A stretch of DNA of 64,000 nt. Source: Arthrobacter pascens. GTDB lineage: Bacteria > Actinomycetota > Actinomycetes > Actinomycetales > Micrococcaceae. The notes beneath the pieces were generated by a model, which was not told the DNA's origin, searched no databases, and saw only the letters and a program-made list of their open reading frames with translations. The first letter of the stretch is position 1, and each line of letters starts with the position of its first letter. The stretch covers positions 1,054,001 through 1,118,000 of the forward strand of contig NZ_JAUSXF010000001.1 in NCBI RefSeq assembly GCF_030816475.1. Reading direction: 5' to 3'. The translations under genes and the position numbers were made by a program. Positions 28,035-38,642 of this stretch are shown in pieces.

Positions 28035-28415
28035 ATGGAAGACAGTGCAGCCACCCAGCCGTCCGAGCAACCCCGATCCAAGAACAGCGACCTGGTAAGG
28101 TTCGCCCGGCCGGCACTGATCGCCGGAGTCGTCGTGGCCGTTGTCTGCGTCGCGCTGCTCGTGATTGTCCTTTTCCTGGACACCTTCAACGCCGCTGTCT
28201 ACTCGGTGGGCGGCAAGGATATCCAGGACGCCACGGACGAGGCGCGGGACATCAGGAGCCTCTATTCCGGGGCCCGGATCGGCGCCATCGTCCTGCTGGT
28301 GATCTCGCTGCTGGCCGCCATGGCCGGCGCCGTAGTGCTGTACCTGAAGCGCAGCACTGAACCCGATGAAGGCAATGGCGCCGAGGACGTGGACTTCGAC
28401 GACCTCGGGCATTAA
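28035..28415 (+). CDS. small membrane protein, two transmembrane helices
   Basis: A 126-residue protein I do not recognise. Two hydrophobic helices (about residues 20-45 and 76-97) bracket an extracytoplasmic loop, and the C-tail is acidic (EGNGAEDVDFDDLGH). TAGTGT lies 7 nt before the ATG, so it is likely leaderless. It is divergent from the methyltransferase gene across 53 nt and precedes groES, from which it is separated by CIRCE-controlled DNA. Confidence 0.75.
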   Translation: MEDSAATQPSEQPRSKNSDLVRFARPALIAGVVVAVVCVALLVIVLFLDTFNAAVYSVGGKDIQDATDEARDIRSLYSGARIGAIVLLVISLLAAMAGAVVLYLKRSTEPDEGNGAEDVDFDDLGH

Positions 28416-28457
28416 GGCTGCTGGAGAGTGAAAAAGGGGTTCGCCGAAGACGAAATG

Positions 28458-28484
28458 CTGGCACTCGCCTTGACCGAGTGCTAA
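28458..28484 (+). promoter_or_regulatory. CIRCE operator 1 (HrcA site)
   Basis: CTGGCACTC-N9-GAGTGCTAA matches the CIRCE consensus TTAGCACTC-N9-GAGTGCTAA at 16 of 18 arm bases. It overlaps the -35 of the groES promoter. The heat-shock repressor HrcA is expected to bind; hrcA is not in the window. Confidence 0.93.
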
Positions 28485-28498
28485 CCCTTACATAGAGT
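28470..28498 (+). promoter_or_regulatory. groESL promoter
   Basis: TTGACC at 28470-28475 and TAGAGT at 28493-28498 are separated by 17 nt, a good vegetative sigma-factor promoter. The -35 lies inside CIRCE 1 and the predicted start falls in CIRCE 2, so HrcA can cover both ends. Confidence 0.75.
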
Positions 28499-28503
28499 CT
28501 TCA

Positions 28504-28530
28504 TTAGCACTCTCCCCAGGAGGGTGCTAA
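28504..28530 (+). promoter_or_regulatory. CIRCE operator 2 (HrcA site)
   Basis: TTAGCACTC-N9-GGGTGCTAA, with 17 of 18 arm bases matching the consensus. It lies just after the -10 box at the predicted transcript start, so it can act both as operator DNA and as a 5'-UTR stem. Confidence 0.93.
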
Positions 28531-28640
28531 TACATGAAGAGCTGCCAGCCAGGCTGCTGCCGGCACCGCGACGACGGTTTGCCAGCCAGGTGCCACAGTT
28601 TTCCAGTCCATGAATTTGCTGACGAAAAGGAGAGGTCCGA

Positions 28641-28937
28641 GTGTCGGTCTCTATTAAGCCTCTTGAGGATCGTATTGTTGTCCGCCCGCTCGAAGCCGAG
28701 CAGACTACGGCTTCCGGCCTGGTCATCCCGGACTCCGCACAGGAGAAGCCGCAGGAAGGCGAAGTTGTTGCAGTAGGCCCCGGCCGCTTTGACGACAACG
28801 GCAACCGCGTTCCCCTCGACGTTGCTGAAGGCGACGTTGTTATCTACTCGAAGTACGGCGGAACCGAAGTCAAGCACAGCGGTACCGAGTACCTCGTGCT
28901 GTCCGCCCGCGACGTTCTGGCGATCGTCGTTAAGTAA
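28641..28937 (+). CDS. groES: co-chaperonin GroES
   Basis: A 98-residue Hsp10 lid for GroEL. The N-terminus [39 protein letters not shown] includes the mobile loop that binds GroEL, followed by VVAVGPG and [10 protein letters not shown]. The GTG start has AAAGGAGAG upstream. It is controlled by two CIRCE sites and is followed by a strong hairpin and then groEL. Confidence 0.97.
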   Translation: MSVSIKPLEDRIVVRPLEAEQTTASGLVIPDSAQEKPQEGEVVAVGPGRFDDNGNRVPLDVAEGDVVIYSKYGGTEVKHSGTEYLVLSARDVLAIVVK

Positions 28938-28944
28938 CTCATGG

Positions 28945-28988
28945 ACCCCGCGCAGCCGACTTGTCCGAGGACGTCGGCAGCGCGGGGT
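28945..28988 (+). terminator. strong hairpin between groES and groEL
   Basis: A 9-bp outer stem (ACCCCGCGC with GCGCGGGGT) and a 6-bp inner stem (GCCGAC with GTCGGC) are split by one A-A mismatch, with a 12-nt loop. TTCTGTCT follows. It fills most of the 75-nt groES-groEL gap and could be a partial terminator, RNA-processing or stabilising element that sets the GroES to GroEL ratio. Confidence 0.65.
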
Positions 28989-29000
28989 TTCTGTCTCTGA

Positions 29001-30623
<1,623 letters not shown>

Positions 30624-30652
30624 TCCCCACCGTCTCCCTAACCTCGCTTCGT

Positions 30653-30707
30653 CCCCACCGGCTCCCAAATCTCGCTTCGCTCGATTTGGGTCCCTCGCCG
30701 GTGTGGG
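30653..30707 (+). terminator. long two-part hairpin after groEL
   Basis: An outer stem CCCCACCGGC with GCCGGTGTGGG (one bulge) and an inner stem CCCAAATC with GATTTGGG are joined by an asymmetric internal loop. No U-tract follows. It probably protects the groESL mRNA 3' end or acts with the terminator downstream. Confidence 0.55.
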
Positions 30708-30743
30708 CCCACGGTCAGGCGACGGAGTGGCCCACCCACAAAG

Positions 30744-30773
30744 ACCGGTCCAGCATCTGCTGGGCCGGTTTTT
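30744..30773 (+). terminator. intrinsic terminator of groESL
   Basis: An 11-bp stem (ACCGGTCCAGC with GCTGGGCCGGT, one G-T pair), a 4-nt loop and a TTTTT run. It lies 121 nt after groEL and 14 nt before the end of the convergent reductase gene. Confidence 0.85.
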
Positions 30774-30786
30774 GCGTTCCGGACGC

Positions 30787-31386
30787 CTACCGCTTGACCG
30801 CGTAGCGCACGTGCGTGGCGAACGTCGAGCTGACAGTTTTGATGATTTCGAGGTTGAGGTCATGATCGAAGCCGTGGAACAGAGGCTTGCCGGCGCCGAG
30901 GATCACGGGTGCTGTCGAGAGAACCAGTTCGTCCACCCGGCCGGCGGCAAGCGCCTGCCGGATCACGTCCGCTCCGCCGCCGATCGACACATCTTTTCCG
31001 CCTGCCTCACCAATCGCCTGCGTCAGGGCTTCGTCGAACCCGGACACGAAGGTGAACCCGGACCCGTCCGCTGGCTGGTCCTGGACCCGGTGCGTGAGCA
31101 CGAACAACGGGCCGGGAAACGGGTTGGTCCCGCCCCAGGCCCCGGCCGCGTCATACATGCCGCGGCCGACGATACCTGCACCTATACCTGCTACAAGCTC
31201 GTCGTAGAAATCCTTGTCGGGGCCGTGCATCGCGAAGTTGTGTCCGCCGTCGTACGTCCAGGGGCCGCCCATCACCCAGTAATGAAGGCGCTCTCCGCCC
31301 CTGCCCAGACCGTACCCGGGACCGTCGTCGGGGCCGGTAATGTAGCCGTCAACCGACGTGGTGATGGCCGCGACGACCTTGGCCAT
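30787..31386 (-). CDS. RibD/dihydrofolate reductase-like family protein
   Basis: A 199-residue protein of the RibD C-terminal/DHFR-like fold. It starts AKVVAAITTSVDGYITGPDDGPGYGLGRGG, has GRGMYDAAGAWGG in place of the usual NADPH strand, and ends with VDELVLSTAPVILGAGKPLF, the family signature. Such proteins are NADPH-dependent reductases of unknown substrate. Its ATG overlaps the TAA of the neighbour (TAATG), and both proteins have exactly 199 residues, so they look like tandem paralogues. Confidence 0.85.
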   Translation of the reverse strand: MAKVVAAITTSVDGYITGPDDGPGYGLGRGGERLHYWVMGGPWTYDGGHNFAMHGPDKDFYDELVAGIGAGIVGRGMYDAAGAWGGTNPFPGPLFVLTHRVQDQPADGSGFTFVSGFDEALTQAIGEAGGKDVSIGGGADVIRQALAAGRVDELVLSTAPVILGAGKPLFHGFDHDLNLEIIKTVSSTFATHVRYAVKR

Positions 31387-31985
31387 TAGGCGCCCATTTC
31401 CTGCGTCTCGACCTCGCCCGCACGTTCGTAAACCAGCGACACCGCCCCCTTGGGAAAGGTGCGTGCAGGTTCGGCGAGCCGGAAGGTGGATGGAACGGTC
31501 CCGGCGTCGAACAGCCGTTTGCCCTGCCCAAGGACGACCGGATACAGCCAGAAGTGGAGGCGGTCGATCACATCTGCCTCCAACAGTGAACGGATGAGGG
31601 CTCCGCTGCCGAACATGTGCACCTGGTCATAGTCCTCCCGGAGCCGGCCGGCTGCCGCAGCATCGGGCAGCACAGTCGTACCCGCCCAGCCCGGCTCGGT
31701 CAGGGTGCTGGAGACGACGAACTTGGGCACCCGGTTGAGGACACCGCCGACGTCGTCGGACTGGTGCGGCCAGTAGGCCGCGAAGATGTCGTAGGTCTTC
31801 CTGCCGAGAAGCAGCGCGTCGATCCGGTCGATCTCGGCGCCTATGGCCGCGCCGGCCTCGTCGTCGGACACCGGCGCCTGCCAACCGCCGAAAGCGAAGC
31901 CGCCCTCAGTGTCCTCCTCCCGGCCGCCGGGCGCCTGGTAGACGCCGTCAAGGGTGATGAACAGGTTAGCGACGATGATTCCCAT
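31386..31985 (-). CDS. RibD/dihydrofolate reductase-like family protein, tandem paralogue
   Basis: A 199-residue protein with the same fold: IVANLFITLDGVYQAPGGREEDTEGGF at the start, IDALLLGRKTYDIFAAYWP in the middle and VIDRLHFWLYPVVLGQGKRLF near the end. The open frame runs far upstream antisense to ligB, but homology begins at the ATG at 31985. Upstream member of a two-gene unit with the adjacent paralogue. It diverges from ligB across 88 nt. Substrate unknown. Confidence 0.86.
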   Translation of the reverse strand: MGIIVANLFITLDGVYQAPGGREEDTEGGFAFGGWQAPVSDDEAGAAIGAEIDRIDALLLGRKTYDIFAAYWPHQSDDVGGVLNRVPKFVVSSTLTEPGWAGTTVLPDAAAAGRLREDYDQVHMFGSGALIRSLLEADVIDRLHFWLYPVVLGQGKRLFDAGTVPSTFRLAEPARTFPKGAVSLVYERAGEVETQEMGA

Positions 31986-32073
31986 GGGTACAGTCTGGAA
32001 CTGCGCCCCGGCACTGTCCAGAGCCTGTGGTTGCAGTCCGCCCCGGGTCCCGCGCGCGTGGCAGACTGGTGCC

Positions 32074-33597
32074 ATGCTGCTCGACGAGCTCGTGAGAACC
32101 AACGATGCCGTGGCGTCGACCCGCTCCCGACTCGCGAAGGTCGATGCCCTGGCCGATCTTCTGCGCCGGCTCGAACCCGGGGAGATCCCGGCGGTTGTGG
32201 GCTTGCTCATCGCCAGGCCGCGGCAAGGCCGGGTCGGGATCGGCTGGCGCGGCATGACGGCGGCCATGGGGGAGCCGGCCGCGGAGCCAAGACTTACGGT
32301 CGCCGACCTTGACGCCGCATTGGACCGGCTCCTCGTCACCTCGGGGGCTGGATCGGCCGCGGAGCGCGCCGCCACCCTTCGGACGCTCACTGCGGCAGCC
32401 ACTGAACGCGAACAGGCGTTCATCGCCGGCGTGCTGCTCGGAGAACTGCGCACCGGCGCTCTAGAAGGGGTGCTGACGGATGCAGTTGCCCGCGCGGCCG
32501 GTCGGCCGGTGGACGCCGTCCGTCGCGCCGCCATGCTCTCGGGCGATTTGGGCGGGACCGCGCTGCTCGCGATGACGGGGACGGCGGCCCAGCTTGACGA
32601 CGTCGGCCTCGTCGTCGGCCGTCCGGTGCAGCCGATGCTGGCCGCAACCGCGGCCAGCGCCAGCGCAGCCCTGGAGGCCACGGGGGAGGCGTCCGTGGAA
32701 TACAAGCTCGACGGGGCGCGGATTCAGGTGCACCGCGTTGGCAACGATGTGCGGATCTTCACCCGGACCCTGGCCGACGTGACCCACCGGCTGCCCGAGG
32801 TGGTGGAGCTGGTGCGCCGGCTTCCGGTGCGTGATGTGATCCTCGACGGCGAGACGCTCGCCCTCGACGAGGACGGCGGTCCGCGGCCGTTCCAGCAGAC
32901 CATGTCGCGGTTCGGGGCGGACGCGGCCCGCGCCACGATACTGCATCCCTGGTTCTTTGACGTGCTGCACATCGACGGGCGCGACCTCCTCGACGAGCCG
33001 TTGTCGACCCGCATCAGCGTGCTCGAGCGGATCGCGCCAGGGCACCGGATCCCGGGCGAGATCACGGCGGATCCGGCCGTTGCTGAGCGGGTGTCCCGCG
33101 ATGCGCTCGCCGCGGGCCATGAGGGCGTCGTGGTGAAGGCTACCGGCTCCGCCTACGCGGCCGGGCGGCGCGGCTCCAACTGGATCAAGGTGAAACCGGT
33201 GCTCACCTACGACCTGGTGGTACTCGCCTGCGAATGGGGATCAGGACGGCGGACCGGGCTGCTGTCGAACCTGCACCTCGGAGCCCTGGACCCCGCTGGT
33301 GAGTTCGGCGAACCGGGCGGCTACGTGATGGTGGGCAAGACATTCAAGGGCCTCACTGACGAGCTGCTGCGCTGGCAGACAGAAAGGTTTCAGGAGCTGG
33401 AGGTGCGGCGCACCGGGGGCACGGTGTGGGTGGACCCGGTCACGGTGGTGGAGATCGCCATCGACGGCGTGCAGGGTTCCTCGCGTTATCCGGGCGGGAT
33501 CGCGCTCCGCTTCGCACGCGTCAAGCGCTACCGCGACGACAAGACAGCTGCGGAAGCCGACACCATCCAGACGCTGCGCTCCCTGCTCCGTCCGTAG
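32074..33597 (+). CDS. ligB: ATP-dependent DNA ligase, LigB type
   Basis: A 507-residue ligase. An alpha-helical N-terminal DNA-binding domain covers about residues 1-175. The adenylation domain carries motif I EYKLDGAR with K211 as the AMP-acceptor lysine, then DGETLAL, FDVLHIDG, EGVVVKA and WIKVKP. An OB domain ends the protein. The size matches mycobacterial LigB. Such ligases are dispensable next to the NAD-dependent LigA and act in repair. The ATG at 32074 matches the family start (MLLDELVRT). Confidence 0.93.
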   Translation: MLLDELVRTNDAVASTRSRLAKVDALADLLRRLEPGEIPAVVGLLIARPRQGRVGIGWRGMTAAMGEPAAEPRLTVADLDAALDRLLVTSGAGSAAERAATLRTLTAAATEREQAFIAGVLLGELRTGALEGVLTDAVARAAGRPVDAVRRAAMLSGDLGGTALLAMTGTAAQLDDVGLVVGRPVQPMLAATAASASAALEATGEASVEYKLDGARIQVHRVGNDVRIFTRTLADVTHRLPEVVELVRRLPVRDVILDGETLALDEDGGPRPFQQTMSRFGADAARATILHPWFFDVLHIDGRDLLDEPLSTRISVLERIAPGHRIPGEITADPAVAERVSRDALAAGHEGVVVKATGSAYAAGRRGSNWIKVKPVLTYDLVVLACEWGSGRRTGLLSNLHLGALDPAGEFGEPGGYVMVGKTFKGLTDELLRWQTERFQELEVRRTGGTVWVDPVTVVEIAIDGVQGSSRYPGGIALRFARVKRYRDDKTAAEADTIQTLRSLLRP

Positions 33598-33734
33598 TCC
33601 GGTGAGGATGTTGTCTCAGCTGCGCTGCGGGCGTACCGTGGCGCTTAACCCCGATCGGCGCGCCGGTATGGGCGTGACTGCGGCCTGAATGCACGACGAC
33701 GGGAGGCCGGGAGGGTGGTATCCGAGGAGGCCAG

Positions 33735-35369
33735 ATGACAGCTGAGACGGGCATTGACCAGGGCCGGTCAGCGTTCCGCGAGAACCGCTGGACCGAGGCC
33801 TCAGAAAACTTCCGCGAGGCCGACCAGCGGGGCGGCCTGCCGGCACCGGACCTTGAGCGGCTCGCGACCGCCGAGATCCTGACCGGCAACATCTCCGCAG
33901 GCCTGGACACCCTTACCCGGGCCCATGAGGAGTACCTGGTGGTCGGCGACGTCGTTGGTGCCGCGCGGTGCGCCGGATGGATGGGGATGCAGCTGATGCA
34001 CGTGGGGGAAATGTCCCAGGCCGGCGGGTGGTTCGCCCGTGGGCAAAGGTTGGCGGATGAGCTGGCCGAGCCGGACGCGGTGCAAGGCTTCATGCTCGTC
34101 CCTGTGGGCCTGGGCAAGCTTTACGGCGGTGACCCGGCCGGCGCCCTCCAGATCTTCGCCCAGGTTGCGGACTTTGGCCAAAGATTCCAGGACAAAGACG
34201 TCTCAGCGCTGGCACTCATTGGTTTAGGCCAGGCAACCCTCATGCTGGGTCGCAACGACGAGGGCCTTCGAATGTTTGACGAGGTGATGGTGGCCGTGAC
34301 AGCGGGAGAACTCTCCGCGGTCCCGTCAGGGATTGTCTACTGCGCAGTCATTGGCAACTGCCACCTGGTCTTCGACCTGGAACGGGCGCTGGAATGGACG
34401 GCGGCACTTGACCGCTGGTGCCGTACCCGCCCCGACATGATGACGTTTAGCGGCCAGTGCCAGTCACATCGGGCCGAGCTCTTCCGGTTGCATGGAGCCT
34501 GGGCCGAGGCGCTGGAGGCGGCAGCCGTAGCCCAAGGCCGTTCCACCAAGGGTGATCCGCAGGCGCTTTACGGGGGCTACTACCAGCAGGGCGAAGTGCA
34601 GCGGCTCAGAGGCGATCTGGACGCGGCCGCCGCTTCTTACGGGGAAGCGGCCCGAAGCGGCTATGAGCCACAGCCCGGCCTTGCGCTCCTCTCCCTGGCG
34701 CGCGGGGACGTGGAGCAGGCAAAGTCGATGATCCGCAGGGCCGCCGGCGTGGCGGATGCAGCCACCCGCCGGCACCTGTTGCCGGCCCTGGTGGAGATCG
34801 AACTCGCCGCCTCCGATGTTGAAGCGGCGAGGCACGGCGTCGACGAACTGGCGGCCTTTGCCCGGGAATGCCCTATGCCCATGGTCCGCGCAGTTGCGAG
34901 CCAGGCCGAGGGTCAGGTCCGGCTCTCCGAAGGCGATCCGGGGGGTTCCGCACAAGCCACCAGGCAGGCCTGGAAGCTCTGGCGGGAACTTGGCGTGCCT
35001 TATGAAGCCGCGCGCTGCCGGGTATTGATCGGGTCTGCATGCCGGGCCCTTGGCGACGAGCCGTCGGCGCTCATGGACTTCGAGGCCGCACATGCCGAGT
35101 TCCTGGAACTGGGCGCAGCTCCGGCAGCCGGTTGGGCGGCGTCACTCATGCGGGAAAGCGCTGGTGGCGGCAAGGGGCCGCTGTCCCCGAGGGAAACCGA
35201 GGTGCTTCGGCTCGTTGCCACCGGCAAGGGGAACCGGGCGATCGCCGCAGAACTCTATCTCAGTGAGAAGACAGTGGCCAGGCATCTCAGCAACATCTTC
35301 CTCAAGCTCGGCCTGTCCTCCCGGGCTGCCGCCACCCGGTATGCATTCGAGCACGGCCTGGCAGCGTGA
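33735..35369 (+). CDS. LuxR-type regulator with TPR-like sensor region
   Basis: A 544-residue protein. About 480 residues of helical tetratricopeptide-like repeats (for example GRSAFRENRWTEASENFREADQRGGL) precede a C-terminal LuxR/GerE helix-turn-helix at 483-544 (LSPRETEVLRLVATGKGNRAIAAELYLSEKTVARHLSNIF). No ATP-binding P-loop is seen, so it is a smaller relative of the LAL/MalT architecture. The ATG has GAGGAGG at 33724-33730. Signal and targets are unknown. It stands alone and converges on arfA. Confidence 0.88.
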   Translation: MTAETGIDQGRSAFRENRWTEASENFREADQRGGLPAPDLERLATAEILTGNISAGLDTLTRAHEEYLVVGDVVGAARCAGWMGMQLMHVGEMSQAGGWFARGQRLADELAEPDAVQGFMLVPVGLGKLYGGDPAGALQIFAQVADFGQRFQDKDVSALALIGLGQATLMLGRNDEGLRMFDEVMVAVTAGELSAVPSGIVYCAVIGNCHLVFDLERALEWTAALDRWCRTRPDMMTFSGQCQSHRAELFRLHGAWAEALEAAAVAQGRSTKGDPQALYGGYYQQGEVQRLRGDLDAAAASYGEAARSGYEPQPGLALLSLARGDVEQAKSMIRRAAGVADAATRRHLLPALVEIELAASDVEAARHGVDELAAFARECPMPMVRAVASQAEGQVRLSEGDPGGSAQATRQAWKLWRELGVPYEAARCRVLIGSACRALGDEPSALMDFEAAHAEFLELGAAPAAGWAASLMRESAGGGKGPLSPRETEVLRLVATGKGNRAIAAELYLSEKTVARHLSNIFLKLGLSSRAAATRYAFEHGLAA

Positions 35370-35398
35370 GCTACGCGAAATCAGGAGGGGGAAAGACG

Positions 35399-35429
35399 GT
35401 GCCCCGCCGCACTTCGCCCGGCGGGGCAC
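35399..35429. terminator. hairpin between convergent luxR-type and arfA genes
   Basis: An 11-bp perfect stem (GTGCCCCGCCG with CGGCGGGGCAC) and a 9-nt loop lie 30 nt after the LuxR-type gene and 16 nt before the end of arfA. It can serve either strand; no strong U-tract is present. Confidence 0.65.
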
Positions 35430-35444
35430 TTGCCGGGCCTCAGC

Positions 35445-37052
35445 TCAGCAGTTCAGGCACGGCTTCCCGGTCGAAGAGGAGTCAACGACGGCGGCAGATC
35501 CCGTTGCCTGCCTGGTCTCCGCAGCGGCACCCACGAGTGTTCCGCTCACGGTGGCGAAGGAATGTGCAGGCAAGCGCAGCACGAGCTGGCCATCCGCACG
35601 CTCCTTTACCTCCAGCGGGCGGGGCGCCACGGCTTCCAGGTGCTCGGGTGCGTTGAATGCGGCCATGTGGTCACCGCCCAGCACGAGCGCCACCACTTCT
35701 TCCAGCTGCCCGCCACGCAGATCGAGGACGATTTCCTTTTCGCCATCGAGTTCCAGGTTGGCGACGGAAATCAGCACCTTACCGTCTTTGCTGCTGGCCG
35801 AGGCGGTAAGGGTGGGAAGTTGTGCCCCCTCCAGATCGTGCGTGCTGTCTGAAACGATGTGCGTCAGCAGGGCGCGGGCGTCGTGGTGGCCGGCGTTCAT
35901 GGCGAAGACGTGGAAGGTCGGAGTCTTGACCAGGGCACCTGTCTCCGGGTCGGTGAGCAGCATGGCCTGCAGCACGTTGACCGTCTGGGCGATGTTCGCC
36001 ATGACCAGGCGGTCTGAATGCCGGTGAAAAGAGTCGAAGTGGATGGCCGCAACCAGGGCGTCGCGGACGGTGTTCTGCTGGTATAAGAAGCCAGGATGAG
36101 TGCCAGGCTCAACATCCCACCAGGTGCCCCATTCGTCCAGGACCAAGCCCACGGCCTTGTCCGGGTCATAGACATCCATCATGGTGGAGTGCATGGACAG
36201 GAGGGTCTCGATGTGCTGTGCGGCCTTAATGGTCTTCCAATACTCGTCCTCGCTGAACGCGGTTGCGGAACCCTTGGCATCCCAGTTGCCGGACATCGTG
36301 TAGTAGTGCAGGGAAATGCCTTGGTAAGGCGAGCTTTTGCGGCTGGCACTGCCCTTGTCGGTCAGGGCCTCCATGAGGGCTTTGGTCCACGCCACGTCGT
36401 CGTTGTTGGCACCGGCAGCGATCCGGTATACCTCGTTGCCGTTATGGTTCCGCACGTAGGTGCTGTACTGGCGTGCCAGATCGGCATACGCATCGGCACG
36501 CATATTGCCGCCGCACCCCCAGGGCTCGTTGCCGATGCCGAAGAAGGGAACCTTCCAGGGCTCGTCCTGGCCATTGGCCCGGCGTAGAGCGGCCATGGGG
36601 GAATCGTCCGCGCGGGTGATGTACTCGATCCACTCGCTCATCTCCCGGACGGTCCCGGAGCCGACATTGCCGTTGACGTAGGCTTCGGCGTCCAGGAGTT
36701 CACACAGATCCATGAACTCGTGGGTGCCGAAGGAGTTGTCCTCCACCACGTCGCCCCAGTGCGAGTTGATCATGCGCGGACGCTGATCGCGGGGGCCGAT
36801 CCCGTCCTGCCAGTGGTATTCATCGGCGAAGCAGCCTCCCGGCCAGCGCAGGTTCGGAATGCGGAGTTCCCGCAAAGCGGCGACCACGTCATTGCGGATG
36901 CCGCGGGTGTTGGGGATCGTGCTGTCCTCTCCTACCCAGAAACCCCCGTAGATGCAGCGGCCGAGGTGCTCGGCGAAGTGTCCGTAGACGTGGCGGCTGA
37001 TGGTTGGACCCGCGATGTCAAGGTTGACGATGAGCCGGGACAAAGATGCCAT
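35445..37052 (-). CDS. arfA: alpha-L-arabinofuranosidase, glycoside hydrolase family 51
   Basis: A 535-residue cytoplasmic GH51 enzyme that removes terminal arabinofuranosyl residues from arabino-oligosaccharides. The acid/base is E176 in FGIGNEPWG and the nucleophile is E307 in [11 protein letters not shown]. The N-terminal [23 protein letters not shown] and [13 protein letters not shown] are family hallmarks. No signal peptide. An extra ~25-residue tail ends KPCLNC. GGAGAG precedes the ATG. It sits 31 nt downstream of a LacI regulator on the same strand, so sugar induction through that repressor is likely. Confidence 0.93.
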   Translation of the reverse strand: MASLSRLIVNLDIAGPTISRHVYGHFAEHLGRCIYGGFWVGEDSTIPNTRGIRNDVVAALRELRIPNLRWPGGCFADEYHWQDGIGPRDQRPRMINSHWGDVVEDNSFGTHEFMDLCELLDAEAYVNGNVGSGTVREMSEWIEYITRADDSPMAALRRANGQDEPWKVPFFGIGNEPWGCGGNMRADAYADLARQYSTYVRNHNGNEVYRIAAGANNDDVAWTKALMEALTDKGSASRKSSPYQGISLHYYTMSGNWDAKGSATAFSEDEYWKTIKAAQHIETLLSMHSTMMDVYDPDKAVGLVLDEWGTWWDVEPGTHPGFLYQQNTVRDALVAAIHFDSFHRHSDRLVMANIAQTVNVLQAMLLTDPETGALVKTPTFHVFAMNAGHHDARALLTHIVSDSTHDLEGAQLPTLTASASSKDGKVLISVANLELDGEKEIVLDLRGGQLEEVVALVLGGDHMAAFNAPEHLEAVAPRPLEVKERADGQLVLRLPAHSFATVSGTLVGAAAETRQATGSAAVVDSSSTGKPCLNC

Positions 37053-37083
37053 AAGGAAGACTCTCCAATATCTTTCAGGTGAT

Positions 37084-38088
37084 TTAGCTGGTTGATTCTC
37101 TGGTGATGAGACGGAACGGCGCCACGAGCTCGCGCCCCGGGGCCGAACGGTCCTTGATCCGTTCGGTAAGGAGCGTGAGAGCGGCGCTCACCATCCATTC
37201 GTGGTCAGGGGCGATGGTCGAGAGCGACGGCGTGGAGAACTCAGACTGCTCGATGTCGTCGTAGCCGATGACACGCACATCTTGGGGAACCCTGAGACCG
37301 AGATCTGCCAGGCCTCGCATGATGCCCAGGGCAACGGCATCTGTCACAGCTACGACGCCATCGAACTCCACACCGTTTTTCCCCATTTGCCGGATGCCTT
37401 CAGCCGCATCACGCATGGTCAAATGGTCCATGGGGACCCGAAGCCCGGGATCCTCCGAAAGCCCTGCATCCGCGAGGCCTTGGCGGTATCCCAGCAGACG
37501 GTCAACGACCACGTTATGGGTTTCGCCCACGGGCGCAGGGCTGCTCGCCCAGGCGATGCGCTTGCACCCCTGCGATGCCAAGTGCACAGTCGCCGCCCTG
37601 GTCCCCTTGCTGTTGGGCATGGCGATGTGGTCCACGGTCTCCTCGAACAGCTTTTCGCCGAGCAGGACCAGGGGAATGGACTGGTTGAGGAAACGTGCTT
37701 CTTCGGGCCCGATCCCGATAGCGGAGAGGATGAGCCCGTCGTATTCAAGCGTCCTGGCGAGCGCGACCGCGTCGATCTCCCCCTGGACGTGGGCGCCGGT
37801 CTGTTCAACCGTCACTCTGTAGCCGAGCTGTGCAGCCTGGGCGACCACCCGCCCTCCAAGCTCGGCGAAGTAGGCATGATGGAGCGCCGGCACGGCCAGC
37901 CCAATCACACCCGTTGTGCCGGTGCGCAAAGTCCTGGCTGAACGGTTCATGACGTAGCCGCTCTCTTTAACGGCCTCAAGGACGCGCCGGCGGATTTCGG
38001 TATTGACCGAACGGCGACCATTGAGGACGTTGGACACCGTCATGGTGGAGACTCCTGCCAGGCGTGCAACGTCGGACATCTTGACCAT
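37084..38088 (-). CDS. LacI family transcriptional regulator
   Basis: A 334-residue repressor. The N-terminal helix-turn-helix and hinge are [37 protein letters not shown], with the periplasmic-binding-like sugar domain after residue 60 ([24 protein letters not shown]). It is the first gene of a lacI-arfA unit and probably represses it. An inverted CGATAAACG pair lies upstream of it and is the best operator candidate. The effector is probably arabinose or an arabino-oligosaccharide (inference). Confidence 0.92.
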   Translation of the reverse strand: MVKMSDVARLAGVSTMTVSNVLNGRRSVNTEIRRRVLEAVKESGYVMNRSARTLRTGTTGVIGLAVPALHHAYFAELGGRVVAQAAQLGYRVTVEQTGAHVQGEIDAVALARTLEYDGLILSAIGIGPEEARFLNQSIPLVLLGEKLFEETVDHIAMPNSKGTRAATVHLASQGCKRIAWASSPAPVGETHNVVVDRLLGYRQGLADAGLSEDPGLRVPMDHLTMRDAAEGIRQMGKNGVEFDGVVAVTDAVALGIMRGLADLGLRVPQDVRVIGYDDIEQSEFSTPSLSTIAPDHEWMVSAALTLLTERIKDRSAPGRELVAPFRLITRESTS

Positions 38089-38116
38089 GGCGGACCTCTC
38101 TCATAGAGGGATGTAT

Positions 38117-38176
38117 CGATAAACGATGAGTTTGGGATCCATGAAAAACCATTGGCATTCAGGAGTGCGTTTATCG
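38117..38176 (-). promoter_or_regulatory. candidate LacI operator pair
   Basis: CGATAAACG at 38117-38125 and its exact complement CGTTTATCG at 38168-38176 face each other across 42 nt in the AT-rich leader of the lacI-arfA unit. Each lies within a longer TATCGATAAACGAT or TTTATCGTTA context of the kind LacI/GalR proteins bind. The spacing would suit a looped or overlapping promoter block. Confidence 0.5.
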
Positions 38177-38297
38177 TTACACGGGTTCGCTTTTCCGTCA
38201 AGGGGTGGGACTGCATAAAAATACCCATAGAACCCCTGGCCAGAGTTACATGCTTTGGCCGACGCGGTCCGGCGGGCCCCAACCATAGCCTCAAAGC

Positions 38298-38642
38298 ATG
38301 AACCTTCCAGTCCTTGCCGGCACCCTCTCGACGGTGCTGTTTGCCGTCGGAATGCTGCCGATGCTCGTCAAAGCCGTACGCACGCGGGACCTGGCGTCCT
38401 ACAGCCTGGGGAACCTGGTCCTGAGCAACGTGGCCAACGCCGTTCACTCCATCTATGTCTTCAACCTGCCGGCGGGCCCCATCTGGGCCCTCCACGTGGC
38501 CTACGTTGTGGCATCCGCGTTGATGCTTGCCTGGTGGCTGCGCTACAGGGAGACGGGAAGCGCCGGGAGGAACGGCCGGACAAACATCAGTCTTGAAGGT
38601 TCAGCCGCAGGAATCCACGCAAGTGAAAGAGGAGAGCAGTGA
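38298..38642 (+). CDS. SemiSWEET-like PQ-loop membrane protein
   Basis: A 114-residue protein with three hydrophobic helices (about residues 4-24, 38-58 and 63-82), the LPMLVKAVRTRDLASYS turn after helix 1, and a ~30-residue polar tail. Three helices and the P/LPM...S pattern match bacterial SemiSWEET sugar carriers, which work as dimers, but the PQ motif itself is imperfect. TAGCCT lies 6 nt before the ATG (leaderless). The stop overlaps the start of a flavin monooxygenase gene. Confidence 0.65.
   Translation: MNLPVLAGTLSTVLFAVGMLPMLVKAVRTRDLASYSLGNLVLSNVANAVHSIYVFNLPAGPIWALHVAYVVASALMLAWWLRYRETGSAGRNGRTNISLEGSAAGIHASERGEQ

Noticed and set aside
31386..32705. 439-residue version of the second RibD-like protein
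   Set aside because: The upstream 240 residues are antisense to ligB; family homology starts at the ATG at 31985.
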